Positions 32,072-40,877 of a stretch of DNA of 64,000 bases are shown here, one piece after another (positions within the stretch are counted from its first letter, which is position 1; each line of letters opens with the position of its first letter). A program made the position numbers and the translations under genes. Source of the stretch: Candidatus Zixiibacteriota bacterium (lineage in GTDB: Bacteria > Zixibacteria > MSB-5A5 > GN15 > FEB-12); assembly GCA_020346225.1 (NCBI GenBank), contig CP070777.1, positions 2,243,385-2,307,384 of the forward strand, given 5' to 3'. Under the pieces are notes generated by a model that was not told the origin of the DNA, did not search any database, and was given only the letters and a program-made list of their open reading frames with translations.

Positions 32072-34744
32072 TTACATGGTCTGAAGGTAGCTGTTGAGAT
32101 TGCGGGTGGAGTTCTTCAGTCCCAGCTTCTTTCGGATTTGCTCTCGATGTTTGTGGATGGTCAGCACGGAAACGTTCAGGATGGCGGCTATGTCTTTCGA
32201 AGATTGCCCCGCTTTTATCATGTGGCAGATTTCCAGTTCCCGCGGTGTTAGTCTGGAGAAATCACTTTTGACGGTATCCAGAAAAGGCGACGCGATGTCC
32301 TTGAGGTATTTTTCCAGAAGTCCGATGATACGCAACTGGTCTTTGGGGGCCTGTTGTTTGATGCGGGCCATGAGAGGCAACAGCGCCTCCTCGACATTGA
32401 GTGTAATCTGTCGTCGGGTGGCTTGCTTTTCTTCCTCAACGCGCGCCAGGACCTCTCTCATGGCGATATTTTTCTCCTGAAGGGCCTTTCTTTCATCGAG
32501 GAGTTGCTCGTTAGCGGCGTGCAGGTCTTTTTCGGCGCGGCTGCGAACGATGGCACTTACGAACATATCGCTGGCGATCTTGAGCAGGGCAATGGCATCG
32601 TCGTCCCAGCTTCGCGATTTACGGACGGCATCGAAGCCGACGAATCCGATGGGAGAACCTCCGTAGATCATCGGTACCATGACCAGCGACTTGATTGCCT
32701 GGGCCTGCAGCACTTTCTTCTCCGCGTTCGCTTGACGGGGCAACTCGGCGACGCTCGGGATGTGTACTGTCTCGTGCCTCTTGAACCTGGTTATCGTCCA
32801 GGCATAATCGCCCGTTTTGAGGCCTTTGAGGTTGTCCATCTCGCTGGAAATGCCGTCACGGCACCACTCGTGGGTGTTGTCCATGATCTTGCCGTCGTCG
32901 GAAAACTCGAATATGTAGCTTCGGTCAACTTCGGCGAATTCACCGATGGCTTTCAGGGCGTTATCGATTCCCGACCCGATTTCGTCCGCCTCGAGGTTGA
33001 TAAAACGTGTGCTAAGATTGGCCACCAGCTCTTCGAAGCGAAGTCGATAGCGCAGGAACTGCCCGGCTCGTTTGCGCTCCTGCTGTGTACGCAGGGCGCC
33101 AATTCCAAAAGCCAGGTCGTTGGCGAGTTCCTCAAGAAGACTCACTTCGTCGGCGTCGAAGGCATCGGGTTCTGAGGCGTAGATGTTCAGCGCCCCGATC
33201 ACCTGCTTTTCAACTTTGAGGGGCAGGGCTATTGACGAGGCATAGCCGCGCCTGGTGGCCTGCTCGCGCCACGGTGAGAACATGGGGTCGGTCGGTATAT
33301 TCCGGGCGATTCGCGGCTTGCCGCTTCTGATAGCCGTTCCGGTCGGGCCTCGACCACGATCGGTGTCGGTCCAGGTTATGTTGAGTGTCTCCAGGTACCC
33401 TTCTTCGAAGCCGGCCTGAGCCACCGGATTTACCCGTTTGCCTTCGTCATGCTCGGCATAACCCACCCAGGCCAGACGGTACTTGCCGGTGCCGATGAGA
33501 ATGCGGCAAACGTGCGCCAGAAGCTCCGATTCGGATCGCGAGCGTACCAGCGCCTTGTTGCTTTCGCTCAGCACCTTGAGGGCCCGCGAGGTTTTCAGGT
33601 AAGCTTCCTCGACCTTCTTGCGAAACTCAATCTCTTCGCGCAGCTGCTCGTTGGTCTGGGCCAGTTCCGCAGTTCTTTCGGCCACGCGCTGCTCCAGCAG
33701 GGCGTGTGCCTGGCGCAGCGCTTCCTCGGCTCTTTTGCGCCCCAGGGCCGCGCCCACGCTGGCTCCCAGGCCCTCGAAGAACAAGATCATCTCCTCCGTA
33801 AAGCGGTTGGGTCGGCTGTCGTTAAGCTGAAGCAATCCGACACTCCGGCCCTCGGAGCGAAGGGGTATCAGGGCCACCGATTCGTAACCTTCCGCATTGC
33901 ATCGGTTGCGCGTTCGGGACTGGCGGTCCTTCTCGGTGGTTGTGGCCAGAAGTTGGGTGGTGTTGTTCGACCAGAAGCTGCCGCCTTCGGTAAAGAAGGG
34001 TTTGGAGGGATCGGTACGTCCCTGGATTACGTTGCCGCACATGCACTCCAGGACCGGTCGGCCGTCCGCATCACGTATCGGCTCACCCTTCTCGTTGGTG
34101 GCGCACAAATAGTTCTCAGCCTCCATGAACTCGGCCGGGAAGCCGGCGCTCACGTAATAGGGATAGTCATCGCCCTTCTTCAGACGAATGCCTACGGCTT
34201 CAAAGCCGGTGGATTCCTTAACGAGACCGAGGATAGTACGAATGGCGTCGATCTCATGGGATGGCTGGTTCAGGGTATCGAGGACGCGAGTGGCCAGCTG
34301 CTGCCACTCGTGGGTCTTCTTGCGGTTGGTGATATCCAGAGAATACTCGATGATTGATGTTACGCGGCCGTCATCATCGAACACCGGGTGGCCGTGAATT
34401 TCAAAATGCCGTTCGTCACCGTTCTTGTCGTAATGTAGGTGCTCGACCGTCACCGAGCGGCCGGTTTCCCTGATAAGTTCCAGCGGGCACGACTCCCCCT
34501 CCCGACTGCACGGGTGATCCCGCCGGTGAGATACTTGAAAACACTTGACACGGGGCGCCGGCTGCAAAGGATCTGGACGGGAATTGTCCAGCAGCACGGT
34601 GTAATCGTTGGCATCGATCAGGTAGAACGAGTGAGGCAGCGAGGAGAGCGCTGTTCGGAACAGCGCTTCATGAGAGGTATCTGTGGGACCGGCCCTGCCC
34701 GGATTGTCCGAGCGGCCCTGGTTTTTCGTCTTTCTGGCCACCAT
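32072..34744 (-). CDS. multi-domain PAS-GAF-GAF-GAF LuxR-type transcriptional regulator
   Basis: 890 residues. An N-terminal PAS domain (about 25-135) contains the Cys pattern C-x10-C-x6-C and ends in the PAS linker ITNRK. GAF1 (about 150-340) has a CMCG motif. A coiled coil (345-385) leads to GAF2 (about 390-555) and GAF3 (about 570-750), then a second coiled coil and a C-terminal LuxR/NarL helix-turn-helix (LTPRELEICHMIKAGQSSKDIA). There is no kinase or receiver domain and no membrane span, so it would couple intracellular signals directly to DNA binding, a one-component sensor. Ligands are unknown. AGGGTGA lies nine bases before the ATG. Ends in TAA. Confidence 0.9.
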   Translation of the reverse strand: MVARKTKNQGRSDNPGRAGPTDTSHEALFRTALSSLPHSFYLIDANDYTVLLDNSRPDPLQPAPRVKCFQVSHRRDHPCSREGESCPLELIRETGRSVTVEHLHYDKNGDERHFEIHGHPVFDDDGRVTSIIEYSLDITNRKKTHEWQQLATRVLDTLNQPSHEIDAIRTILGLVKESTGFEAVGIRLKKGDDYPYYVSAGFPAEFMEAENYLCATNEKGEPIRDADGRPVLECMCGNVIQGRTDPSKPFFTEGGSFWSNNTTQLLATTTEKDRQSRTRNRCNAEGYESVALIPLRSEGRSVGLLQLNDSRPNRFTEEMILFFEGLGASVGAALGRKRAEEALRQAHALLEQRVAERTAELAQTNEQLREEIEFRKKVEEAYLKTSRALKVLSESNKALVRSRSESELLAHVCRILIGTGKYRLAWVGYAEHDEGKRVNPVAQAGFEEGYLETLNITWTDTDRGRGPTGTAIRSGKPRIARNIPTDPMFSPWREQATRRGYASSIALPLKVEKQVIGALNIYASEPDAFDADEVSLLEELANDLAFGIGALRTQQERKRAGQFLRYRLRFEELVANLSTRFINLEADEIGSGIDNALKAIGEFAEVDRSYIFEFSDDGKIMDNTHEWCRDGISSEMDNLKGLKTGDYAWTITRFKRHETVHIPSVAELPRQANAEKKVLQAQAIKSLVMVPMIYGGSPIGFVGFDAVRKSRSWDDDAIALLKIASDMFVSAIVRSRAEKDLHAANEQLLDERKALQEKNIAMREVLARVEEEKQATRRQITLNVEEALLPLMARIKQQAPKDQLRIIGLLEKYLKDIASPFLDTVKSDFSRLTPRELEICHMIKAGQSSKDIAAILNVSVLTIHKHREQIRKKLGLKNSTRNLNSYLQTM

Positions 34745-35165
34745 GGCTCAATCACCCTGCGAATCGGGCATTCATTGGTGAAGATGCCCTGATGCTCGAC
34801 ACTCCGCTTGCGCCAGTGCAGGCACAACGTGCGGGGATTCTCAGACTCGTGGCTGCGGCAAAATCAGCCCGACTCGTTTCGAGGTATACTTTTACCGTGC
34901 ACCTTTACCCGGCCCCGGATACGAAAATTATCTCCGAGGCCACGCAACTTATAATGTAACATAAAGTTATTCCTCCGACAAGCCCTTTTTTCAGGCGACT
35001 GTAGCGTCTGTGCTTCTTTGCAAGGCAACCAACACGTTTTGCGTTCGTACGTCTTAACTGTGCGGCACGGCCTTCGCCTGGCGGTTGACCGTGCCGCTCT
35101 CAAAATAATACCTTTCGGGTCAAAAGACTTGTGGGGTGAAAACAGCAATTCTCAAAGGGAATTCA
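34745..35165. other. divergent intergenic region with long-armed inverted repeat
   Basis: 421 bases upstream of both the LuxR-type gene (minus) and the TPR/hydrolase-like gene (plus). An inverted repeat GCGGCACGG (35062-35070) / CCGTGCCGC (35089-35097) overlaps a possible -35 box TTGACC (35085-35090) with TAATAC (35106-35111) 15 bases on. Operator, attenuator or hairpin are all possible. Confidence 0.35.
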
Positions 35166-36740
35166 ATGTTGCAAGATAACCACCGCCTTCTGGCGACGGT
35201 GGCTGTGCTCCTGGTGGTGTTCCTCGGGCCGGGCTCCCGTACGGCCCGCTGCGAAGCCTCCGTGTTCTGGGGCGGTCTGTCGCCGGGGCCTCACCTAGTC
35301 GGTTTCGAGGCCGTCGAGAAGTACGATTACTCACGCACCTTTCGGGAGAAATACTATTATGACGGAGTGCCGTATGACGGCGAAAGGGCGCGGCCGATCC
35401 AGATTTGTGTCTGGTATCCAGCATCCCCGCGGGACGATGCCACGCCGCTGGTTTTAAGCGAGTATCTCTTTCCTCTGCCGGAGGACAGCCGCTTTTTCGA
35501 TATCCTTTCTCAACTTCAGGCCAGAGAATTGGGCAGTCTGTTCGGCCTGCTCGGAAACAACCGCGCTCTGGTGCAGGATATGATTAACCTGCCGGTCAGC
35601 GCCGTGAGTGAGGCGCCGCGTTTGGCCGGCACCTTTCCGCTGGTTGTCTATTTCGCGAACTCGCAGACCGGCATATCGGAGGACGCCGTCCTGTGCGAGT
35701 ATCTGGCCAGCCACGGTTTTATCGTGGCCACCAGCCACTCGCTGGGCGCGGTCGGTCTGACGCCGGATATGCTGCCGCTTGATGTGGAGGCCACCGTCAG
35801 GGACCGCGAGTTGGTACTCGGTCACATGCGTGACTATTCCAACGTGAATCCCGACCGGGTTGGTCTTATCGGACGCGGCTACGGCGGGCTGGGTGCCCTG
35901 ATTATGCAGATGCGCAACAGCGATGTTGACGCGGTGGCGGCCGTCGACCCGCTCTTCACCTACCGTCCGCTGCTGGAATTCGCCGCCGGCAGCCCGTTTT
36001 ATGACGCCACCAGGATGCAGGTTCCCCTGATGATCGCCTACCCGAGCGGCGTCGACGAGATGTTCGATAAGTCGCTGGTAGAGGACCTGCCTTATTCCGA
36101 TCGCTGCTTTTTCGGCTTTCCCATGGCGCGACGTCAGAACCTCTCTTCCTACGGCATTGTCGCGGCGATCGGCCTCGATACCACCGGGGCCGCCGATATC
36201 AGCTCGCCGAGCTATGAAGCCTTTTGCCGTCACACACTCGATTTCATGAAAGCTTACCTGCTCGACGACAGCAGCAGCCTTGAATCGCTGAATTCCCCGG
36301 CCATGGGTGCCGGAGATATCGTCGCCTCGGTTTTGCCGGCGAGCACACCGCCGCCCACCGAGGCGCAGTTCAGCCGTCTGATTGAAGCCGATCGCATCGA
36401 GAAAGCGGTGGATATTTTCTACCAGCTCAAAAAGTCCGACCCGGATCTGGTGATCTTTCAGGAAGCGACCCTGAATGCCCTCGGCTACAATTTGCTGACG
36501 GCCAACCGACTTCGCGAGGCCGCCATAATCTTCAAACTCAATACCGAGGCTTACCCGAATTCGGCTAATGTCTGGGACAGCTACGCCGACGCCTGTATCG
36601 CGAGTGGCGACACCCAGGCCGCAATCACCTGCTACGAACGGGTACTGGAGGTATTGCCGGGTGACTCGGCGGTAGGTCCGGGCATAAGAGAAATACTGCA
36701 GAACAACGCCACTCAGGGCCTCGAAAGGCTCAGGCAGTAA
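35166..36740 (+). CDS. exported alpha/beta-hydrolase-like protein with C-terminal TPR, catalytic Ser absent
   Basis: About 524 residues. A signal peptide (LLATVAVLLVVFLGPGSRTARC) precedes a domain like platelet-activating-factor acetylhydrolases or dienelactone-hydrolase relatives (ICVWYPAS, FPLVVYFANSQTG, DRVGLIGRGYGG, MKAYL). The nucleophile elbow reads GRGYGG where GxSxG is expected; codon 3 of the motif is GGC, one base from AGC. A C-terminal part (about 415-520) is TPR-like (NAYPNSANVWDSYADACIASGDTQAAI). It may be a binding protein derived from an esterase. ATG 35166 has AAAGGGA just upstream; the frame is open ten codons further to a GTG. Followed 35 bases on by the reductase pair. Confidence 0.82.
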   Translation: MLQDNHRLLATVAVLLVVFLGPGSRTARCEASVFWGGLSPGPHLVGFEAVEKYDYSRTFREKYYYDGVPYDGERARPIQICVWYPASPRDDATPLVLSEYLFPLPEDSRFFDILSQLQARELGSLFGLLGNNRALVQDMINLPVSAVSEAPRLAGTFPLVVYFANSQTGISEDAVLCEYLASHGFIVATSHSLGAVGLTPDMLPLDVEATVRDRELVLGHMRDYSNVNPDRVGLIGRGYGGLGALIMQMRNSDVDAVAAVDPLFTYRPLLEFAAGSPFYDATRMQVPLMIAYPSGVDEMFDKSLVEDLPYSDRCFFGFPMARRQNLSSYGIVAAIGLDTTGAADISSPSYEAFCRHTLDFMKAYLLDDSSSLESLNSPAMGAGDIVASVLPASTPPPTEAQFSRLIEADRIEKAVDIFYQLKKSDPDLVIFQEATLNALGYNLLTANRLREAAIIFKLNTEAYPNSANVWDSYADACIASGDTQAAITCYERVLEVLPGDSAVGPGIREILQNNATQGLERLRQ

Positions 36741-36778
36741 CCGGTGACTCGAACGAGAGAATACGTAAGGAGAATATG

Positions 36779-38005
36779 ATGACCCCGAGCGACTCAGAAT
36801 ACACACGGCGAAAGTTCCTGGCGACTGCCGCGACCGGCCTGGTTTCCGCCGGCGTCCTCAGTCTCTCGCCGGGCGCGGCTGCGGCGCAGACGTCAAAAGA
36901 AGAATCGTCGACTGCCTCCGGCCGGATCGTTCACCGAACTCTGGGCAGGACCGGTATTAATCTGCCCGTGGTGAGTATGGGCGTTATGAACGCCGGCAAC
37001 CCGGAGGTGGTGCAGGCCTCCTTCGAGCTCGGCGTGCGCCACTTCGACACCGCCGCTTACTATCAATTCGGGCGCAACGAACAGATGGTGGGCAGCGTCA
37101 TCGGCAGGCTGGGAGCGAGGAACGAAACGATCATAGGCACCAAAATCCTGACCCCGCAACAGAGGACCGGGCTGTCGTACGAGGCCCTGAAAGCTAAAAC
37201 CATCAGTTCCTGTGAGGCCAGCCTTGGCCGCCTGAAAATGGAGCACGTCGATATACTCTATATCCACGATGTTCGCGACAGCGCCCCTTTGAACGACCCA
37301 GGCATCATCGACGGTTTGACGGAGCTCAAGAAGCAGGGGAAGGTGCGCTCTACCGGGGTTGCCACTCACGCGGCGATGGCCGATGTCATCAACGGGGTGG
37401 TGGCCGGCGGTTTTTTCGACGTGGTGCTGACCGCCATCAATTTCACCATGGCCGATGACGCCAACCTTCTGGCGGCCGTGAGGAATGCGGGGGAGAAGGG
37501 CGTCGGGATCGTGGCCATGAAGACGCTGGCCGGCGGCGCCCGCTGGCCCAACCCGGCCTCACGGCAAGACTATACCAGCAGCACGATCACCACGGCGGCT
37601 CTCAAGTGGGTGCTGCGGACAGAGGGCGTGTCGACATCGATACCCGGCTACACCAATTACGAGCACATGAGGGAAGATTTCTCGGTCGCCTACGACCTGG
37701 AATACACCGACGAGGAACGAAGCTTCCTTTCCGACAATTCCATCAGGCTCGGCATGGGCTTCTGCCGTCAGTGTCGCTCCTGTCTGGCCGCCTGTCCCGA
37801 CAAAGTGGACATACCCGGCCTGATGAGGACCCATATGTATGCCGCACAATACGGCAACCTTTTCGAGGCGCGCGCCACGCTGGATGCGCTTCCGGCGGAG
37901 CGCGGGCTGAAGAAGTGCATTGACTGCTCGACGTGTGTTGCCCGATGTGCTCACTCGGTCGACATCGCCGGCCGCATCGACGAGCTCAAGACATTGTATT
38001 GTTGA
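36779..38005 (+). CDS. Tat-exported aldo/keto reductase with C-terminal 4Fe-4S domain, copy 1
   Basis: About 408 residues. A twin-arginine signal (TRRKFLATAATGLVSAG) precedes an aldo/keto reductase barrel with the family tetrad apparently intact: Asp and Tyr in FDTAAYYQFG, Lys in IIGTKI, His in YIHD. The C-terminus carries two four-cysteine ferredoxin-like motifs, CRQCRSCLAACP and CIDCSTCVARC. Such AKR-ferredoxin proteins are predicted periplasmic or membrane-side oxidoreductases; substrates are unknown. Two tandem ATGs; the second (36779) is six bases from AAGGAG. Tandem paralogue follows after 56 bases. Confidence 0.9.
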   Translation: MTPSDSEYTRRKFLATAATGLVSAGVLSLSPGAAAAQTSKEESSTASGRIVHRTLGRTGINLPVVSMGVMNAGNPEVVQASFELGVRHFDTAAYYQFGRNEQMVGSVIGRLGARNETIIGTKILTPQQRTGLSYEALKAKTISSCEASLGRLKMEHVDILYIHDVRDSAPLNDPGIIDGLTELKKQGKVRSTGVATHAAMADVINGVVAGGFFDVVLTAINFTMADDANLLAAVRNAGEKGVGIVAMKTLAGGARWPNPASRQDYTSSTITTAALKWVLRTEGVSTSIPGYTNYEHMREDFSVAYDLEYTDEERSFLSDNSIRLGMGFCRQCRSCLAACPDKVDIPGLMRTHMYAAQYGNLFEARATLDALPAERGLKKCIDCSTCVARCAHSVDIAGRIDELKTLYC

Positions 38006-38061
38006 CAGGCCCGACTCCGGCGGCCATCATACCTGCCGGGGGGTTCAAGAGAGGAGGATTC

Positions 38062-39285
38062 ATGGGCAAGGGTGATTCCGGCTTAACCCGGCGGCGCTTT
38101 CTGTCGGCCAGCGCCGTTGGACTGGCGTCAGCGGGACTAATGAAACTGGCCCCGACAGGGGCACTGGCTCAGCCAGCCGATAAAAAGGCCGACAAGCCTG
38201 CCCCCGAGATAATTTACCGTAAATTCGGGGGGCACGACCTCGCACTTCCCATTGTAAGCATGGGTATCCTGGGCGGTGTCGACCCCAGGCTGGTCCAGAC
38301 TTCCTATGAAATCGGCATTCGCCTAATCGATACCTCGCCGTACCCGCTCGGCGGCCGCGAGATAATGGTAGGCAGTGTCATCAACCGTCTCAAAGTAAGA
38401 GAGAAAGTTATAATAGCCACAGGAACGGGGTTCCTGTCCGGGCGGGATGATGTTACTCCGACCGAAGCCCGGAAGGTACTTATGAGCGGCTGCGAGGCCA
38501 GCCTTCGCCGCCTGGGCACGGACTACATCGATATACTCTATTATCACGATGTCAGCAACGCCGGGGGGGTCCACCCCGAGACCATAGTGGAAGGGATGCG
38601 GCTGCTCAAGCAGCAGGGGAAAATTCGATATATCGGCATCTCGACCCATGCCCGCATGGCCGAAGTGATAAACGAAGTGACGCGGGTCGGTTTTTACGAT
38701 GTGATTGAGACGGCCTTTAATTTCACTATGGCCGATGATGCCGGCCTTCTTACGGCCGTGCAGAACGCCGCCGAAAAAGGAATCGCGGTGGTGGCCATGA
38801 AAAGTCAGGCGGGGGGGTCACGCTGGCCCAATCCGCAAACGCGAAGAGAGTACACCGCCGCCACGATTGCCGGCGCGGCCCTGAAGTGGGTGATGCGGAA
38901 CGAGAACATCGCCACCTGCGTCTCCGGCTACACCAACTACGAGCACATGGAGCAGAACTTCTCGGTGGCTTACGATCTGGAGTACACGGCGGAAGAGAAG
39001 AAATTTCTGTCGGATAACAACGTCCGGCTGAGCATGGGTTTCTGTCGCCAGTGCCACCGGTGTCGGGCCGCCTGTCCCGAAGGTGTCGACATCCCCGATC
39101 TGATGCGGGCCCATATGTACGCCGCCCAGTACGGCGACCTGTACCAGGCGCGCGCCACTCTTGATGCGATTGGCGATAAAGCCGGGCTTGGGGTTTGCCG
39201 GAGCTGCTCCACGTGCCGGGCGAAGTGTGCCCACACCGTTGATATAGCCCGGCGTCTTGATGAGCTAAAAACGCTGTACGCGTGA
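38062..39285 (+). CDS. Tat-exported aldo/keto reductase with C-terminal 4Fe-4S domain, copy 2
   Basis: About 407 residues, clearly a tandem duplicate of the preceding gene: same Tat signal style (TRRRFLSASAVGLASAG), barrel and paired cysteine motifs (CRQCHRCRAACP, CRSCSTCRAKC). The frame is open upstream to 37933, but GAGGAGG before ATG 38062 and the Tat motif fix the start. Asp, Tyr (IDTSPYPLGG) and His (YYHD) of the tetrad remain, but the Lys position reads IIATGTG, with Gly where copy 1 has Lys. It may have lost classical reductase chemistry or act as a partner subunit. Ends two bases before the convergent DUF6599 gene. Confidence 0.9.
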   Translation: MGKGDSGLTRRRFLSASAVGLASAGLMKLAPTGALAQPADKKADKPAPEIIYRKFGGHDLALPIVSMGILGGVDPRLVQTSYEIGIRLIDTSPYPLGGREIMVGSVINRLKVREKVIIATGTGFLSGRDDVTPTEARKVLMSGCEASLRRLGTDYIDILYYHDVSNAGGVHPETIVEGMRLLKQQGKIRYIGISTHARMAEVINEVTRVGFYDVIETAFNFTMADDAGLLTAVQNAAEKGIAVVAMKSQAGGSRWPNPQTRREYTAATIAGAALKWVMRNENIATCVSGYTNYEHMEQNFSVAYDLEYTAEEKKFLSDNNVRLSMGFCRQCHRCRAACPEGVDIPDLMRAHMYAAQYGDLYQARATLDAIGDKAGLGVCRSCSTCRAKCAHTVDIARRLDELKTLYA

Positions 39286-39287
39286 AT

Positions 39288-40190
39288 TCAGCGCGCGCTG
39301 CCGACAGTGTTCAGCCAGGTTGCCGCAAATTCCCGGCAGCCATCGGTGTAGCCGACGGCACCGGCCAGGTAGCCGTCTTTGTTCAGGGCGATAATCTGTC
39401 CATAATAACTGTTGGTGACAGCCAGCATGGCTCTGTGCGCCTGCGCCGAAAGACCCAGATCGACGGTCGTGGTTTCATCGGCGCCCGCCTGCGCCCGCCA
39501 GGCCGCCAGCTTCTCGCCCGAATCAGGCGCGACGAAGAGCGTCAGGGTGTCGGCGCCTATGGCGTAGCGGCGCGAATAGACCTCGGTCAGTTCGCCGATG
39601 CCCAGAAATGACTCGGCAAACATCTTCTCGCTGAACGGCACGGCGTTCTCGCCCGGCAGCACGGAGAACATGGCAGGCAATTTGGTTTCACCGGGCACCA
39701 CTGCTGAGAACTCCTGAGCCGTGCCGCGAAGGGCCGCGGCTGTTTCCCGGGTGGCCTCGAAGCCGGTCAGCATCAGGACGTAGCGCCCTTTGACAAACAC
39801 AAGATTGGTCTCGGAGCCGAATCCCTCGACGCCGAGCGGCAGATGGTTGGGGTTATCCGGCCTGACCTGCGAGTAGAGACCGAAAGCATGGTCGGCGTTA
39901 TCGAAAAGGTAAATGTCCGCCACCAGTTCCGAGCCGGCCAGGCTGTAATCGGCGGTGGCTACCTCGACGAAGTTGAAAGCGTGATAGAGTTCGGCGCCGC
40001 CATTGATATATTCGTACAGGGATTCGCCGACGAACAGTCTCGCGTCGGACACCCTCTGCAGCTCACCTGACTTGAAGGATTCCGCCAGCAGGGACCGGGT
40101 TGACGGCGGTTCGTCGAGTTCATTCCGGCTGCCGCAGGACAGGCCGAGCACGGCCAGTCCCAGGGCGAGATTCCTCAGGCATGACATCAT
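39288..40190 (-). CDS. DUF6599 family exported protein
   Basis: About 300 residues. A signal peptide with Cys (VLGLSCGS) gives a weak lipobox, since Gly sits at -3. The body matches DUF6599-type proteins: ESLYEYINGGAELYHAF, then FDNADHAFGLYSQ and YSRRYAIGADTL. Function is unknown; the family is exported and often encoded near iron-sulfur or aldo/keto reductase genes. ATG 40190 is chosen because AAGGAA lies nearby and the signal peptide begins there; the frame is open eight codons more. Tail-to-tail with AKR copy 2 (2-base gap). Confidence 0.75.
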   Translation of the reverse strand: MMSCLRNLALGLAVLGLSCGSRNELDEPPSTRSLLAESFKSGELQRVSDARLFVGESLYEYINGGAELYHAFNFVEVATADYSLAGSELVADIYLFDNADHAFGLYSQVRPDNPNHLPLGVEGFGSETNLVFVKGRYVLMLTGFEATRETAAALRGTAQEFSAVVPGETKLPAMFSVLPGENAVPFSEKMFAESFLGIGELTEVYSRRYAIGADTLTLFVAPDSGEKLAAWRAQAGADETTTVDLGLSAQAHRAMLAVTNSYYGQIIALNKDGYLAGAVGYTDGCREFAATWLNTVGSAR

Positions 40191-40280
40191 CGGTGGTTCC
40201 TTTATACGTGACATGTTTTCCCATATTCCGACTAATTAATACGTTTTCGGGGCAGGTCGGTTCAACAGCTTAGCGCCGGT

Positions 40281-40814
40281 TCAGCTCAAGGCAGCCTCGG
40301 CCCGCGCCACGATCTTTTCCAGCAGCGCATCCTGATTTTGGCGTGTCAGGGTAAGCAGTTCCACATCGTGGCGCCGCTTAACAGATTCAATCAGGCCGCC
40401 GCCTTTCATCGCGATGGTGGCGATCAGCAACGTTTGGGCGTCGAGGTGCTTCTGCAGCCAGCGTTGGAATTTGCCGGACAGACACTCCATCTTGCCTATT
40501 TCGTCGACAATCACCGGCCGGTTCGAGGCTTTGGTCAGGTCCATCGTGTCCAGCAATTTCTCGAAACCGGCCACGTCAACACCGTACCGTCCGACCCGGT
40601 GACTGCCCTTTATCGTTACATGCGACAGAATCTGCCGGCGGCCGTCCAGCGTGGTCAGTCCGAAACCGACCCGCGAGCCGCCCTCCCTGATTTCCTCCGT
40701 ATAAAAGCCGACCGGGCGGTGCGAGCAAAGGTTTTCGATCACTCGCTGTATCAGCGTGGTCTTGCCGACGCCCGGAAAGCCAGTCACCAGTATGTTGGGC
40801 TTGTGGTACTTCAT
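40281..40814 (-). CDS. THEP1-type nucleoside-triphosphatase
   Basis: 177 residues, full length. Walker A GFPGVGKTT, Walker B-like VIVDEIGKMEC, and the RVGFGL and RYGVDVAGFE blocks typical of the THEP1/NTPase family. Members hydrolyse NTPs slowly and possibly phosphorylate nucleotides; the cellular role is unclear. It lies 63 bases downstream of the histidine kinase on the same strand, with no clear Shine-Dalgarno. Confidence 0.92.
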   Translation of the reverse strand: MKYHKPNILVTGFPGVGKTTLIQRVIENLCSHRPVGFYTEEIREGGSRVGFGLTTLDGRRQILSHVTIKGSHRVGRYGVDVAGFEKLLDTMDLTKASNRPVIVDEIGKMECLSGKFQRWLQKHLDAQTLLIATIAMKGGGLIESVKRRHDVELLTLTRQNQDALLEKIVARAEAALS

Positions 40815-40877
40815 CGGTGGTGCCGAGGGAGATGGTCCGACGCGTGATCGAGAGGTCTTTTCGTTGTGCTCATGGCG

